NCBI RefSeq assembly: GCF_000337535.1
Contig: NZ_AOIP01000017.1
Coordinates: forward strand, 53,691 to 117,690
Direction of reading: 5' to 3'
Origin: Natrialba aegyptia DSM 13077
GTDB taxonomy: Archaea > Halobacteriota > Halobacteria > Halobacteriales > Natrialbaceae
DNA: 64,000 bases
This document shows, piece by piece, positions 1-7,906 of this stretch. The notes below the pieces were generated by a model. It was given only the letters and a program-made list of their open reading frames with translations. It searched no databases and had not been told where the DNA came from. Position 1 is the first letter of the stretch; every line of letters starts with the position of its first letter. The position numbers and the translations under genes are program-made.

Positions 1-117
1 GTCGCAGCGATGAGCGAACGGGGATTCACCGTCGGTGAAACCCTCGAGGAGATCGCCGACGTTCGGATGACCGGAGCGCTCTACGAGCCCCGCGACGATC
101 ACCTCGCGGCCTTTTGA
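1..117 (+). CDS. C-terminal end of an unidentified protein (5' truncated)
   Basis: An open frame enters from the left edge and stops at a TGA, leaving the last 38 residues, which end in LYEPRDDHLAAF. The codon use is haloarchaeal (third-position G/C). The fragment is too short to place in a family. It is tail-to-tail with the Bat-type regulator that follows, so the two are not co-transcribed. It could be a short complete gene starting at an internal ATG, but a truncated larger gene is more likely. Confidence 0.55.
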   Translation, partial: VAAMSERGFTVGETLEEIADVRMTGALYEPRDDHLAAF

Positions 118-187
118 GCGGCACCGTCCGAGTGCACTGTGTCGTCGCGACGGTGCGTTCGGTTCTCTCGTCTCTGTCCCAGTGCGA

Positions 188-835
188 TCACCGTTCCTCG
201 TACAACGTTGCCTCGACGAGTTTGCCCATGCCGCGCCGAATGCGGCCGCCGACCGCCGTCGGCGAGATGTCGAGGCGCGTCGCGAGTTCTTCGAGCGACG
301 TTTCGCGGGGTTCCTCGAAGTATCCCTCCTCGTAGGCGTTCACCAGGGCAGCCTGCTGTTCGTCGGTTACGTCGGTCGCCGGTCCGTCGACCCACTCGTC
401 CTGGCGGAAGACGCGATGCAGTTCGACGGAAATGTCCTCGGCCTCGCAGAACTCCCACAGCGTTGCGAGCGCCTCCCGATCCGGCAGGTGCAGTCGAACG
501 GTCCAGCCGCGATCGTTGCTTTCTGCGTTGAGCATGAGTCCGCCGATCCCGGCGGTTTTCGGCGAAATGAGTTTCGTTCCCTCGGCGTGTTCCAGTCGGT
601 AGACACGCGTCGAACCAAAGTCGTCGATAAGCGTCCAGTCCGTGACCGTGTGATCGCCCTCGAGAGCCGACTCGAACGCCTCGTCCGCGCCTTCGACGAG
701 GAAAAAGAAGAGTCCGGTTTCAGGGTCCGTCGTCGAGTGAGAGACGACCTGAATGGACACCTCGGGGCACTCGTTGATCGTCGGCGTCAGCGCAAGATTC
801 GGATGTGCGATATCGAGTATCGCGATCAGACTCAT
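188..835 (-). CDS. Bat-type helix-turn-helix transcriptional regulator (HTH-10 family)
   Basis: A 215-residue protein. The N-terminal ~150 residues form a haloarchaeal-type sensing domain with no recognisable ligand motif. The last ~55 residues carry the bacterio-opsin-activator HTH signature: TDEQQAALVNAYEEGYFEEP, then a recognition segment TSLEELATRLDISPTAVGGR. Proteins of this family are DNA-binding regulators that are abundant in haloarchaea, with targets usually nearby. A GTG two codons upstream is possible, but the ATG is preferred. The gene is divergent from a GNAT gene. A 7-bp-arm inverted repeat sits in the shared upstream region and is a candidate binding site. The target is unknown. 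Confidence 0.85.
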   Translation of the reverse strand: MSLIAILDIAHPNLALTPTINECPEVSIQVVSHSTTDPETGLFFFLVEGADEAFESALEGDHTVTDWTLIDDFGSTRVYRLEHAEGTKLISPKTAGIGGLMLNAESNDRGWTVRLHLPDREALATLWEFCEAEDISVELHRVFRQDEWVDGPATDVTDEQQAALVNAYEEGYFEEPRETSLEELATRLDISPTAVGGRIRRGMGKLVEATLYEER

Positions 836-945
836 TGGCACTCACTTCCCACTGCGGGATGAACCGGTCGCTCCCTCGCTCGTCCGCAAGCCGCCCGCGC
901 CGCGAGCACGGATCGGTCGAAGGCGGCCGTCCCTGCGATCCACAT

Positions 946-965
946 TGGTGTGTTTTACCACACCA
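946..965. promoter_or_regulatory. Inverted repeat between divergent regulator and GNAT gene (candidate operator)
   Basis: TGGTGTG and CACACCA form perfect 7-bp arms around a 6-bp T-rich spacer (TTTTAC). The repeat is in the 234-bp gap between a Bat-type regulator and an acetyltransferase gene. The dyad and its position are seen; operator function is inference. Confidence 0.4.
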
Positions 966-1069
966 CCATCCTTAACGATTACTACAATCATGCGCGCGAG
1001 CCCGCACGAGCGATCGAACCGATTCGAAAGCGACGCGCTGTTGATCGACGCGAACCGAAGTCCCGTCGA

Positions 1070-1522
1070 ATGCGCGTCCACGTTCGCACCGCCGACCCCG
1101 ACGACGAACTCGATGTCCGCCGGATCATCGACGCCGCCATGCTCGATCTCGGCGATATCGAAGCCCGCATCGGCAACGAAGACGTGCTCGTCGCGGGCGA
1201 CCAGCGCGGCGTGACCGACGAGTTCACTGAGACGGCCGAGACGAGCGAGCGGGAACGCATCCTCGGCGTGATCGTTCTCGACCCACACACGGACGAACGC
1301 GGGGCCCACATCTCGGCCGTCGCCGTCCGCAACCGCCACCGAAACCGGGGCATCGGGCGAGAACTCGTGAGCCGTGCACTCGAGCGCCAAGGGCGGTTGA
1401 CGGCGCGATTCGATGCGGACGTGCGGCCCTTTTACGGGGCGCTCGAGTTCGCGATCGAACCGGTCGACGACCGCCGGTATCGTGGTGTCGTCGCGCGGTC
1501 GGGCGACGGGATCGACGGTTGA
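1070..1522 (+). CDS. GNAT family N-acetyltransferase
   Basis: A 150-residue protein beginning MRVHVRTADPDDELDVRRII, typical of the first strand and helix of a GNAT domain. The acetyl-CoA loop follows around residues 82-100 (VRNRHRNRGIGRELVSRAL, the R-x-x-G-x-G/A type). The C-terminal part ends in FYGALEF, the usual GNAT Y-x-x-x-G-F-type closing motif. The frame stays open 40 codons upstream, but that extension is Arg-rich and unlike haloarchaeal protein, so the internal ATG is chosen. The substrate is unknown. Confidence 0.8.
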   Translation: MRVHVRTADPDDELDVRRIIDAAMLDLGDIEARIGNEDVLVAGDQRGVTDEFTETAETSERERILGVIVLDPHTDERGAHISAVAVRNRHRNRGIGRELVSRALERQGRLTARFDADVRPFYGALEFAIEPVDDRRYRGVVARSGDGIDG

Positions 1523-1590
1523 CCGACGACCGACCGACTGCTGCCAGGTTGCACCCGAGCGCAGCGCCACCGACGCGCGAACAGTTGGAA

Positions 1591-1600
1591 TTATTATATC
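1591..1600 (+). promoter_or_regulatory. TATA box of the SHOCT-domain gene
   Basis: TTATTATATC lies 20-29 bp before the ATG at 1620, the distance expected for a leaderless haloarchaeal transcript. This supports that ATG over longer readings of the frame. Confidence 0.6.
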
Positions 1601-1619
1601 GGGTCGCTGTCGTAATCAC

Positions 1620-2267
1620 ATGGGTCCTCGCCGCTCCGGGTCGAGCACGAACTCGCGTCGCAGGTGGCACGCACGGATCGAACAGTACACGCCGGACGGA
1701 GCGCTCGGGCGATGGCTCCTCGGTGCTCCGCTCGGAATGACCGGGCTCTGGCTGCTCGCACTCAGCGTCTTCGAAGTTCCGCGCTGGGGGCTCACCCTCG
1801 AAGCGTTATTCTGGGGGCCGGCCCTGGTCGGGGCGGGGCTCCCGACGCTCCTCCTCGCGGTTCTCGTCCTCTGGCCGGTGTACCTCTCGCTCATCGGAAA
1901 CATCTCGTCGCCGGCGGCGTACTCGGTCGCCGACACCGCAGCGTCCGCGTCGAAACCGGCCGTGAACTCGTCCGGGCCGGTGGCAACCGGGGACGACGCC
2001 GGCGAACGCACCGCCGCCAAACGCACCGCCGCCGACTCCACCCGCAGAACGGCAACACCATCGTCGCCGCCGGACGTGAACTCGCCACCGTCGACGCCCG
2101 ACCCGGTCGAGGACCTCAAACGACGGTACGCGGCCGGCGAACTCGGCGAGGAGGAGTTCGAACGACGAATCGAGGCGCACTTTCAGGACGACAGCCGCGA
2201 TCGAAACGCGGAGACGAACGACGAGCTATCGGCCCGCGAGTCCGAGCGACTCGGTGAGCACGACTAA
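1620..2267 (+). CDS. Membrane protein with C-terminal SHOCT domain
   Basis: A 215-residue protein with a basic N-terminus. Two hydrophobic segments follow, at roughly residues 32-47 (GAPLGMTGLWLLALSV) and 55-92. After them comes a Ser/Ala/Thr/Pro-rich cytoplasmic linker of about 70 residues. A SHOCT motif (LKRRYAAGELGEEEFERR) sits near residues 163-180, before an acidic tail. SHOCT is a short C-terminal domain of oligomerising membrane proteins in prokaryotes; the cellular role is not known. The start is fixed by the TATA box 20-29 bp upstream. It converges on the helicase gene, 60 bp away. Confidence 0.8.
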   Translation: MGPRRSGSSTNSRRRWHARIEQYTPDGALGRWLLGAPLGMTGLWLLALSVFEVPRWGLTLEALFWGPALVGAGLPTLLLAVLVLWPVYLSLIGNISSPAAYSVADTAASASKPAVNSSGPVATGDDAGERTAAKRTAADSTRRTATPSSPPDVNSPPSTPDPVEDLKRRYAAGELGEEEFERRIEAHFQDDSRDRNAETNDELSARESERLGEHD

Positions 2268-2327
2268 CGAACCACCCAAGCGCGAGCGGAAAAGCGGCGC
2301 AGGCGAGGCCAGCGCGAAGAGACACCG

Positions 2328-4700
2328 TCACGAGAGCCGCGACCGAAACCGGTCGAGGCCGTACTCGAGCATGTCCGGACTCACGGCCTGGAACTCGTCG
2401 TCATCCGGCAGATACGGCACCACCGAATCCCAGCTTTCGCGGGCGTAGCGCTCGTCCAGGAGCACGCGAACGCCTACATCTTCGGGCGAGCGAATTACCC
2501 GACCGATCGCCTGGCGCGCCTTCCGGACCGCCGGAATCGTCAGCGCGTACGTGAAGCCATCACCGAACTCGTCGTCGTAGGCTCGCCGCACCGCCTTCGT
2601 GCGCGGGCTCGAGGTGTTGACGATCGGAACGCCGCAGACGACGGCCGCGGAGAGGCGGTCGCCGCTGTAGTCGACCCCCTCCGTCAGCGTCCCGCGAAGG
2701 CTCGTCACCAGCACCTTCCCCTCGCCCGCGAAGAACTCGCTCTTGAGCGACTCCGTCGTCTCGTCGTCGCTCGAGGCGTCGAGCAGGACGGGCTTCGAGA
2801 GACGGCCCTCGAGAATCCCGGCGATCCACTCGGCCTCGGCGTAACTCGGCATCCCGACGAGGACGTTACCCGGCAGTCGGCCGACCCGTTCGATCGTATC
2901 CGCGTAGTGAACTCGCGTCGGATTGTCGTCCCCCGTCCGCCCTCGATTGTCGTACGTGAACTTCGGCGCGGCGACCGCGAAACTCTCGCGGTTCTCCGCG
3001 GGGAAGTGCAGCCCGTATCGGCGTTCGACGACCGGGCGATCCTCCTCGCGCGCGAGGTACTGCAGCCCCGTCACCTCGGTGAAGGCGTCCATCGGTTCCA
3101 GGGTCGCGCTCATCAAAATCCCGCCGCCGAAGGCCGCAAGCCGGTCGCCGATGGCGTCACTTGGCACGCAGTTGTGCAAGGCGAGTCGGGCCGTGTAGGC
3201 CCTGCGCCAGGAATCCGCGGGCTCCGCGTCGTTCCACGTGCGCTCGAGTTCGATCTCGCGGAAGTAGTCGGTGTGTCCGCAACGGTACCAGTCGCCGAGG
3301 ACGCGCCCGACGGCGGGCGCGGCTCGGATTCGGTCTTCGTCTTCGGCCTCGTTCAGAATTCGCGCGGCGACCGCGCCGACCGCTTCGGCGCGGACCCAGT
3401 CGGCGTCGCCGTAGCCCGCGTCGCGCGCCCACTCGGAGAGTTCGTCTTCGGCGGGATCGGCGGGGTCACGAAGCGGAATTTCCTCGTCCGGAAGGTCGGT
3501 GAGATTCGACTGCCACCCCCTGTGTTTCCGGTCGAGATGGGCACGCACCCGGCGATCGAGTTCGCTCCGCAGATCCTGGATGAACTCGCGCGTGCGATTG
3601 AGTTCCTCGAAGGTAACGTCGCTGTCCTGCAGTTCGGCGCGGACGAGATCGGCGTCGGCGGTCTGGGACCCGCCCTGTGCGCGGCGGCCCTCGCGTTCGA
3701 ACTCGATGGGCTGGATGACCCGCGAGAGTTCGGTTTCGGCGTCCCGGAGGGTGGCGTCGGCGACGCCGTCGCTGACGAGATCGCGCACGCGCGGTTCGAG
3801 CATGTGGGCCTCGTCGCAGACGACGAACGTGGAGTCATCGAGTAGCGCGCCGGTGAAGGAGCCGGTCGTTCGCGGGTCGAACGCGTGGTAGTAGTTGCCG
3901 ATGACGACCTCGGTGTGGGCGAGCGCCGCGCCCATGATCGAGTGGGGGCAGGTGCCGTGGCGGACCGACCGGGCGACCAGGTCCTCCGGCGTGATCATTC
4001 CCGCGTCGGTGAAGTCGTAGGGAACCGCTTCGACCGCGTCGCCGTCGCTGCCTTCGTCCGGGAGGTCGTCCAAGAACCGGGCGTAGAACGGACAGAACTC
4101 GGTTTCGGCGCTCACGGGACCGCCGTCGGAGTAGGTCGGCATCTCCGGCGGGTAGGCGGCCGTCTCACCGGCGGTCTCGAGAAAGCGGCCGGTCGGCCCG
4201 GACTGGCCGCTGTCCGCGAGGCCGGTCTGTTGCTGGCGCGCGTTCGCGGTGAGCGCCGCGGCGGTCGTCTCGCCGCCCTCGCCGGTCAGGTCCCGCGTTC
4301 GGTCGCGCAGCGTTTCACAGCGGTCGTAGACGTTGCCGTCGTCGATGTCGCCCGCGCTCTCGCGATTGTACGGGCAGACGTCGGCCTTGCCGACGAGCGT
4401 GAGCCCCGAAATCGGGTTCCAGTCGTCGGGCAAGTTCTCGTTGATCGTCTCGAGGTCGGCTTCGAACTGGCGCAGTTGCTGTTTGACGCTCGTGAGAACG
4501 AAGACGCGCTCGTAATCGGTGTCGGGATCGCGAACGAGTTCGATCCCGGCGGTGAGCGCGATCATCGTCTTCCCCGTTCCGCACGCCCCCTCGATGACGG
4601 TGTAACCGCCATCCTGCCCTGCGTCGATGGCGGTCTCGATGCCGTCTACCTGCGGGTCGTAGGGATCGGCGTGGCCGAATATCGAGCGCCAGTCGGTCAT
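2328..4700 (-). CDS. Rad3/XPD-like superfamily 2 DNA helicase with predicted Fe-S cluster
   Basis: A 790-residue protein. Walker A is EGACGTGKT (residues ~37-45) and the DEAH box is VVCDEAHML. Between them lie four cysteines, C109 (ADVCPYN), C128 (YDRCETL), C203 (EFCPFY) and C251 (GTCPHS), positioned like the [4Fe-4S] ligands of XPD/FancJ/DinG helicases. The C-terminal helicase half shows LVTSLRGTLTEGVDYSGD and QAIGRVIRSPEDVGV, the motif V-VI region. These are 5'-3' DNA helicases used in repair. The frame extends 67 codons upstream, but that part translates the CAGTTGG tandem repeat and is unlikely to be made. The ATG giving MTDWRSIFGHADPY is chosen. Confidence 0.9.
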   Translation of the reverse strand: MTDWRSIFGHADPYDPQVDGIETAIDAGQDGGYTVIEGACGTGKTMIALTAGIELVRDPDTDYERVFVLTSVKQQLRQFEADLETINENLPDDWNPISGLTLVGKADVCPYNRESAGDIDDGNVYDRCETLRDRTRDLTGEGGETTAAALTANARQQQTGLADSGQSGPTGRFLETAGETAAYPPEMPTYSDGGPVSAETEFCPFYARFLDDLPDEGSDGDAVEAVPYDFTDAGMITPEDLVARSVRHGTCPHSIMGAALAHTEVVIGNYYHAFDPRTTGSFTGALLDDSTFVVCDEAHMLEPRVRDLVSDGVADATLRDAETELSRVIQPIEFEREGRRAQGGSQTADADLVRAELQDSDVTFEELNRTREFIQDLRSELDRRVRAHLDRKHRGWQSNLTDLPDEEIPLRDPADPAEDELSEWARDAGYGDADWVRAEAVGAVAARILNEAEDEDRIRAAPAVGRVLGDWYRCGHTDYFREIELERTWNDAEPADSWRRAYTARLALHNCVPSDAIGDRLAAFGGGILMSATLEPMDAFTEVTGLQYLAREEDRPVVERRYGLHFPAENRESFAVAAPKFTYDNRGRTGDDNPTRVHYADTIERVGRLPGNVLVGMPSYAEAEWIAGILEGRLSKPVLLDASSDDETTESLKSEFFAGEGKVLVTSLRGTLTEGVDYSGDRLSAAVVCGVPIVNTSSPRTKAVRRAYDDEFGDGFTYALTIPAVRKARQAIGRVIRSPEDVGVRVLLDERYARESWDSVVPYLPDDDEFQAVSPDMLEYGLDRFRSRLS

Positions 4701-4800
4701 GCTGGCCGAACTCGTCGTCGGGTAGCCAAAGCGTTGACGGACCGGCCGCGCGAGAACTCGTCCCGGGAGGCCGTGAGTTCGGCTGGCGGCCGGCGGCTGG

Positions 4801-4856
4801 CAGTTGGCAGTTGGCAGTTGGCAGTTGGCAGTTGGCAGTTGGCAGTTGGCAGTTGG
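4801..4856. repeat. Eight perfect copies of a 7-bp tandem repeat (CAGTTGG)
   Basis: The unit repeats eight times without error upstream of the helicase gene and is followed by degenerate GATGACGGA-like repeats to about 4918. It sits in a 391-bp gap (4701-5091) that otherwise holds only the 5' region of the helicase gene and the promoter of the next operon. Read on the minus strand it would encode a PTANCQL repeat, which is regarded as non-coding. Confidence 0.9.
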
Positions 4857-5023
4857 CAGCCGGCGAATGGCGGGTAGTGAATGACGGATGACGGACGACA
4901 AACGAGGATGACGAACGGTAACTCGCGCGCGGAGTCACAATCACAAGAGCGGGCGGCGACATCGTGTAGCGACGGAAGCGACCGAACCGGCACGCGTGCG
5001 ACGAGAGCGTCCGGGACGCGGAT

Positions 5024-5060
5024 GTTAAGCAACCCACCCATTTTGCAAAGGTAGCTTAAC
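5024..5060. promoter_or_regulatory. Inverted repeat GTTAAGC...GCTTAAC before the XRE operon (candidate operator)
   Basis: Perfect 7-bp arms at 5024-5030 and 5054-5060 are separated by 23 bp. The right arm runs into the AT-rich ACATTTATG stretch, 25-35 bp before the first ATG of the operon, which is the likely TATA region. The operon's third gene is a small XRE repressor, so autoregulation here is a reasonable inference. Confidence 0.45.
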
Positions 5061-5091
5061 ATTTATGTGGTATCAGTAAGATGGTGAGAAT

Positions 5092-5328
5092 ATGGTGCAG
5101 AACCCACGGCAAGCGTACGGTGCCCTCTTCGTCGTCATCGTTGCGGCCATCAGCGGCGTTATCATCGCCGCCGGATTCGTCGCGCCCGAGTTCGTAATAC
5201 GGGGAGCGACCTTCTGGCTCTTCATCGGCGCGGTCGGAGTAATGGTCGTCTGTGCGATCATCAGCTGGCTCGCGGATCTCCCGGGAATTCTGGCGCGCGA
5301 GTTCGGCTCGAACGGGGGTGACCACTGA
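5092..5328 (+). CDS. Small two-helix membrane protein, first gene of XRE operon
   Basis: A 78-residue protein with two hydrophobic segments (about residues 10-31 and 37-62) and a short charged tail (REFGSNGGDH). Its stop codon overlaps the next start by one base (TGATG), showing translational coupling. The three-gene layout, small membrane protein, larger membrane protein and 65-residue XRE repressor, resembles the two-membrane-protein/XRE modules widespread in archaea and Gram-positives. No enzymatic motif is visible and function is unknown. Confidence 0.8.
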   Translation: MVQNPRQAYGALFVVIVAAISGVIIAAGFVAPEFVIRGATFWLFIGAVGVMVVCAIISWLADLPGILAREFGSNGGDH

Positions 5329-5726
5329 TGGGACGGTGGCTACCGGCGACGTACAACGTTCTGCTGTTTCTCGTTCCGGCACTCCTGTATCCGATTATGG
5401 GGGTTTTCATCGGCGAGCCGTTTACGGAGCCGACGATCGTGGAGTTGACCGTCGTCCCGGCTGCGATCGTCCTCGGCGGGAACGTTGCCTACGCCGTCCG
5501 CACCGAGCACGGTGACTCCGGCGTCGTCGACGAGCGGGATCTGCGCAACATTCACACCGCGCTCGCGGGGGCGGGCATCGTGCTTCTCGGGTCGCTCGTC
5601 GCCGTCTACGTCGGCTACGCGACCGCGACCCGGGCCGCACCGGCCGCCGTCGACTACATCGCGTTGGCCGGGGTCGCGACGATCTTCGCCATCTTGGGCG
5701 GAACGGAACTCCAGCAACGACTGTAG
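5328..5726 (+). CDS. Four-helix membrane protein, second gene of XRE operon
   Basis: A 132-residue protein with four predicted hydrophobic helices, roughly residues 8-27, 37-56, 77-99 and 106-127. A central polar loop (RTEHGDSGVVDERDLRNIHT) separates the pairs. It overlaps the preceding gene by one base and is followed after two bases by the XRE regulator, so all three are almost certainly one transcript. The shape recalls DUF2178-type predicted membrane proteins, but I cannot confirm that family. Function unknown. Confidence 0.8.
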   Translation: MGRWLPATYNVLLFLVPALLYPIMGVFIGEPFTEPTIVELTVVPAAIVLGGNVAYAVRTEHGDSGVVDERDLRNIHTALAGAGIVLLGSLVAVYVGYATATRAAPAAVDYIALAGVATIFAILGGTELQQRL

Positions 5727-5728
5727 AC

Positions 5729-5926
5729 ATGGAAAACAGACTGCGGGTCAAACGCGCGGAGGCGGAGATCACACAACAGGAACTCGCCGATGCGGTCGGC
5801 GTCAGCCGCCAGACGATCTACGCGATAGAGAAGTCGAAGTACGATCCCTCGCTCGAACTGGCGTTCAAACTCGCCGAGTACTTCGAGTGTTCGATCGAAG
5901 AGCTGTTCGAGCCGGATTTCGAGTAA
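5729..5926 (+). CDS. XRE/Cro-type helix-turn-helix regulator
   Basis: A compact 65-residue HTH protein. ITQQELADAVGVSRQTIYAI is the classic Cro/C1 helix-turn-helix, followed by EKSKYDPSLELAFKLAEYF and the ending IEELFEPDF. It closely resembles the small YozG/YvaO-like repressors found next to membrane proteins. Last gene of the coupled operon; it probably binds the inverted repeat ahead of the operon. Full family length, no truncation. Confidence 0.92.
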   Translation: MENRLRVKRAEAEITQQELADAVGVSRQTIYAIEKSKYDPSLELAFKLAEYFECSIEELFEPDFE

Positions 5927-5958
5927 CAGCCGTTCAAACCGGAAGTCGAGTTGCGCCG

Positions 5959-6912
5959 TTACGCGCCGTTTTCGGGCTCGGTACTGTCGGTCTCGACTCC
6001 GGAGTCGGCCGCATCCTCGCGTTCAGCCTCGCGCTCGTCGTCGAGCGCCCACTCGCGCGTCAGCGCCGGCGCGCCGCGAACGGCGATCGCAGCCGTCGCG
6101 AGGCCGAACACCACAATTCCGACCGCGCCGACGGGGTTGACCACGAGTTCGGATCCGCCCTGGGCGAAGACGATCATGGTCGTGCCGAAGGCGTTGAACG
6201 TGCCGTGGAAGATCGACGGGGCGATGACCGACTCGGCGTTGAGCGTGATGTAGGTGTAGACCGGCGACATCGCGAGGCAGGCCGCGACCATGACCCCGAC
6301 GCCGACGACGGGATAGTTCGGATAGTTGTACCCTTCGAGGATCACCGGCGCGTGCCACAGGCCCCAGACCAGCCCGGTCGCGGCCGAAGCCGGCCAGAAG
6401 CCGTAGGGGGCCAGTTCCGTGAGGAAGACGCCGCGCCAGCCGAACTCTTCGCCGAACGCGAGCACCGCGTTGATCGTCACGCCGGCCACGACCGCGACGA
6501 CGATCGTCACGAGGAGGTTGAGCGGCCAGTCCGGCAGCGACGGCCCGGCGGGTTGCTCCGCGTCGGTCGGCGCGAACTCGGTCCCCTCGCCCGTCAACGG
6601 GTTCGCGTCCGGGACGAACGAAACCTCGGGGAGGAGCAAGGCAATCCCGGTCCCGAGGAGGATCAGCACGAGCGGGACGGCAACGGCGATTGCGAGCCAG
6701 CGAAGCCGCCCCCAGGGCGCGCGAAGCCCGGCCTGCTCGAACGACGGCGAACCGGTCAGACACGTCACGATTCCGGCCACCATCGGCGTGAACATGTACG
6801 CCGGCGCGAAGGCGATCATGCTCACGTCCGTCACGCCGGAGATGAGAACGAACGCGCCGGCGAGCACGATCAGCGAACTCAGAAACACGACGATCGGGCG
6901 GCGGTCGGTCAT
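5959..6912 (-). CDS. CPBP family intramembrane glutamic endopeptidase
   Basis: A 317-residue multi-span membrane protein with the three CPBP (Rce1/ABI) motifs in order: EEFGWRG (catalytic Glu-Glu and Arg), GLWHAPVI and HGTFNAFG (His and Asn). Family members are intramembrane proteases or bacteriocin-immunity-like proteins. The last ~40 residues are a highly acidic cytoplasmic tail (EREAEREDAADSGVETDSTE). The ATG yielding MTDRRPIVVFLSS starts directly before the first membrane span; longer readings are low-quality. It converges on the XRE operon. Confidence 0.9.
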   Translation of the reverse strand: MTDRRPIVVFLSSLIVLAGAFVLISGVTDVSMIAFAPAYMFTPMVAGIVTCLTGSPSFEQAGLRAPWGRLRWLAIAVAVPLVLILLGTGIALLLPEVSFVPDANPLTGEGTEFAPTDAEQPAGPSLPDWPLNLLVTIVVAVVAGVTINAVLAFGEEFGWRGVFLTELAPYGFWPASAATGLVWGLWHAPVILEGYNYPNYPVVGVGVMVAACLAMSPVYTYITLNAESVIAPSIFHGTFNAFGTTMIVFAQGGSELVVNPVGAVGIVVFGLATAAIAVRGAPALTREWALDDEREAEREDAADSGVETDSTEPENGA

Positions 6913-6916
6913 CGAT

Positions 6917-6938
6917 TCACCACCCGAAACGAGGGAGC
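6917..6938 (+). repeat. ORB-like sequence upstream of the CPBP gene
   Basis: CACCCGAAACGAGGG here is identical over 15 bp to the origin box just before orc1 (13881-13895), but the G-string is broken after three G. It could be a chance match; listed because similar sequences recur in the window. Confidence 0.3.
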
Positions 6939-7116
6939 GTCGTACTGTAACATGGCTGAATTGTACGCAATGGACGACTAAGTATCCTCCTTCTGATCCG
7001 GCGTCTGCGTCGGATCCCGAGTCCGGTTCCGAGGTGGGCCACTCCCGCACCACAAAGTGGCTCCCGACAGCCCGCAGAAACACAACACACACGAGTCGCG
7101 ACACCGAACAGGCTGT

Positions 7117-7752
7117 ATGAGCGACACCAACCGCGAGGAGAGCGATACGAAAGCCGGACCCGGTACCGACGCTGACGCTGACGCTGACATCGATATCGAC
7201 CAGTGGCGCGACGAACTCGAGGCTAAACGCGCCGAGAAGGACGAGTTCTTCGACGAGCATCCGCAGTCGCCGATCCCACCCGAAGAACGCGAGGACTTCG
7301 AGGGTCTCGACTACTTCGACCCCGATCCGGACTACCGCGTCACCGCGACCGTCGAGGCCCACGACGACCCCGAGGTCGTCCTGATGGATACCACGGCGGG
7401 TCGGGAGATGCGGTACCTTCGAGCCGCTACCCTCACATTTGACCTCGACCGGGCGGATGCCGACCTCGAAGACGCGACGGCCGAACTCGCGGCGTACCAA
7501 CTCGAGAGCCCCAACGAGGAGGCGTACTTCGTTCCCTTCCGCGACAAGACGACCGGCCAGCAGACCTACGACGGCGGACGCTACATGGAACTGGCAGCCG
7601 ACCGAGACCTCGAAACCGGCGACGAACTCGTCGTCGACTTCAACCTCGCCTACTCGCCGTTCTGTGCGTTCAGCGAAACGTTCGACTGTCCGCTACCGCC
7701 GGAGGAGAACTGGCTCGACGTGGCGATTCCGGCGGGAGAGCGCCACAAGTAA
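7117..7752 (+). CDS. DUF1684 family protein
   Basis: A 211-residue protein with an acidic ~30-residue N-terminal tail (Asp/Ala alternation) followed by a DUF1684 domain. The domain is recognised from GLDYFDPDPDYRVTA, FVPFRDKTTGQQTYDGGRY and the C-terminal AYSPFCAFSETFDCPLPPEE and WLDVAIPAGER. The family is widespread and uncharacterised biochemically. No signal peptide, so cytoplasmic. The internal ATG is chosen because the preceding 20 codons are low-complexity. It converges on the methyltransferase gene; the 154-bp gap contains an ORB-like element. Confidence 0.9.
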   Translation: MSDTNREESDTKAGPGTDADADADIDIDQWRDELEAKRAEKDEFFDEHPQSPIPPEEREDFEGLDYFDPDPDYRVTATVEAHDDPEVVLMDTTAGREMRYLRAATLTFDLDRADADLEDATAELAAYQLESPNEEAYFVPFRDKTTGQQTYDGGRYMELAADRDLETGDELVVDFNLAYSPFCAFSETFDCPLPPEENWLDVAIPAGERHK

Positions 7753-7850
7753 CGCTCGGTAGCCGACTGACTCGTCGTCTGTCGCGCATAGACGTGTGTT
7801 TCAGCTGGAAAGAAACGGATAGTAGACGGTACGACACCATCGATAGAGCG

Positions 7851-7874
7851 GGTTCGAGTCGAAACAGAGGGGGA
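7851..7874 (+). repeat. ORB-like sequence in a convergent intergenic gap
   Basis: GTTCGAGTCGAAACAGAGGG followed by two further G has the ORB layout: short dyad TTCnAGTCGAA, AAC, then a G-string. It is non-coding, between two convergent genes. A second half-dyad, TTTCAGCTGGAAA, lies 50 bp upstream. Confidence 0.4.
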
Positions 7875-7906
7875 ACGACGATCAGCGAATGGGACTATCG
7901 ACGACC

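Noticed and set aside
4801..4856. Possible CRISPR array
   Set aside because: Units of 7 bp without spacers; none of the tandem repeats in the window has the repeat-spacer structure.
4701..4901. N-terminal PTANCQL-repeat extension of the helicase
   Set aside because: It translates the CAGTTGG tandem repeat; the helicase domain begins normally at the internal ATG and halophilic composition starts there.
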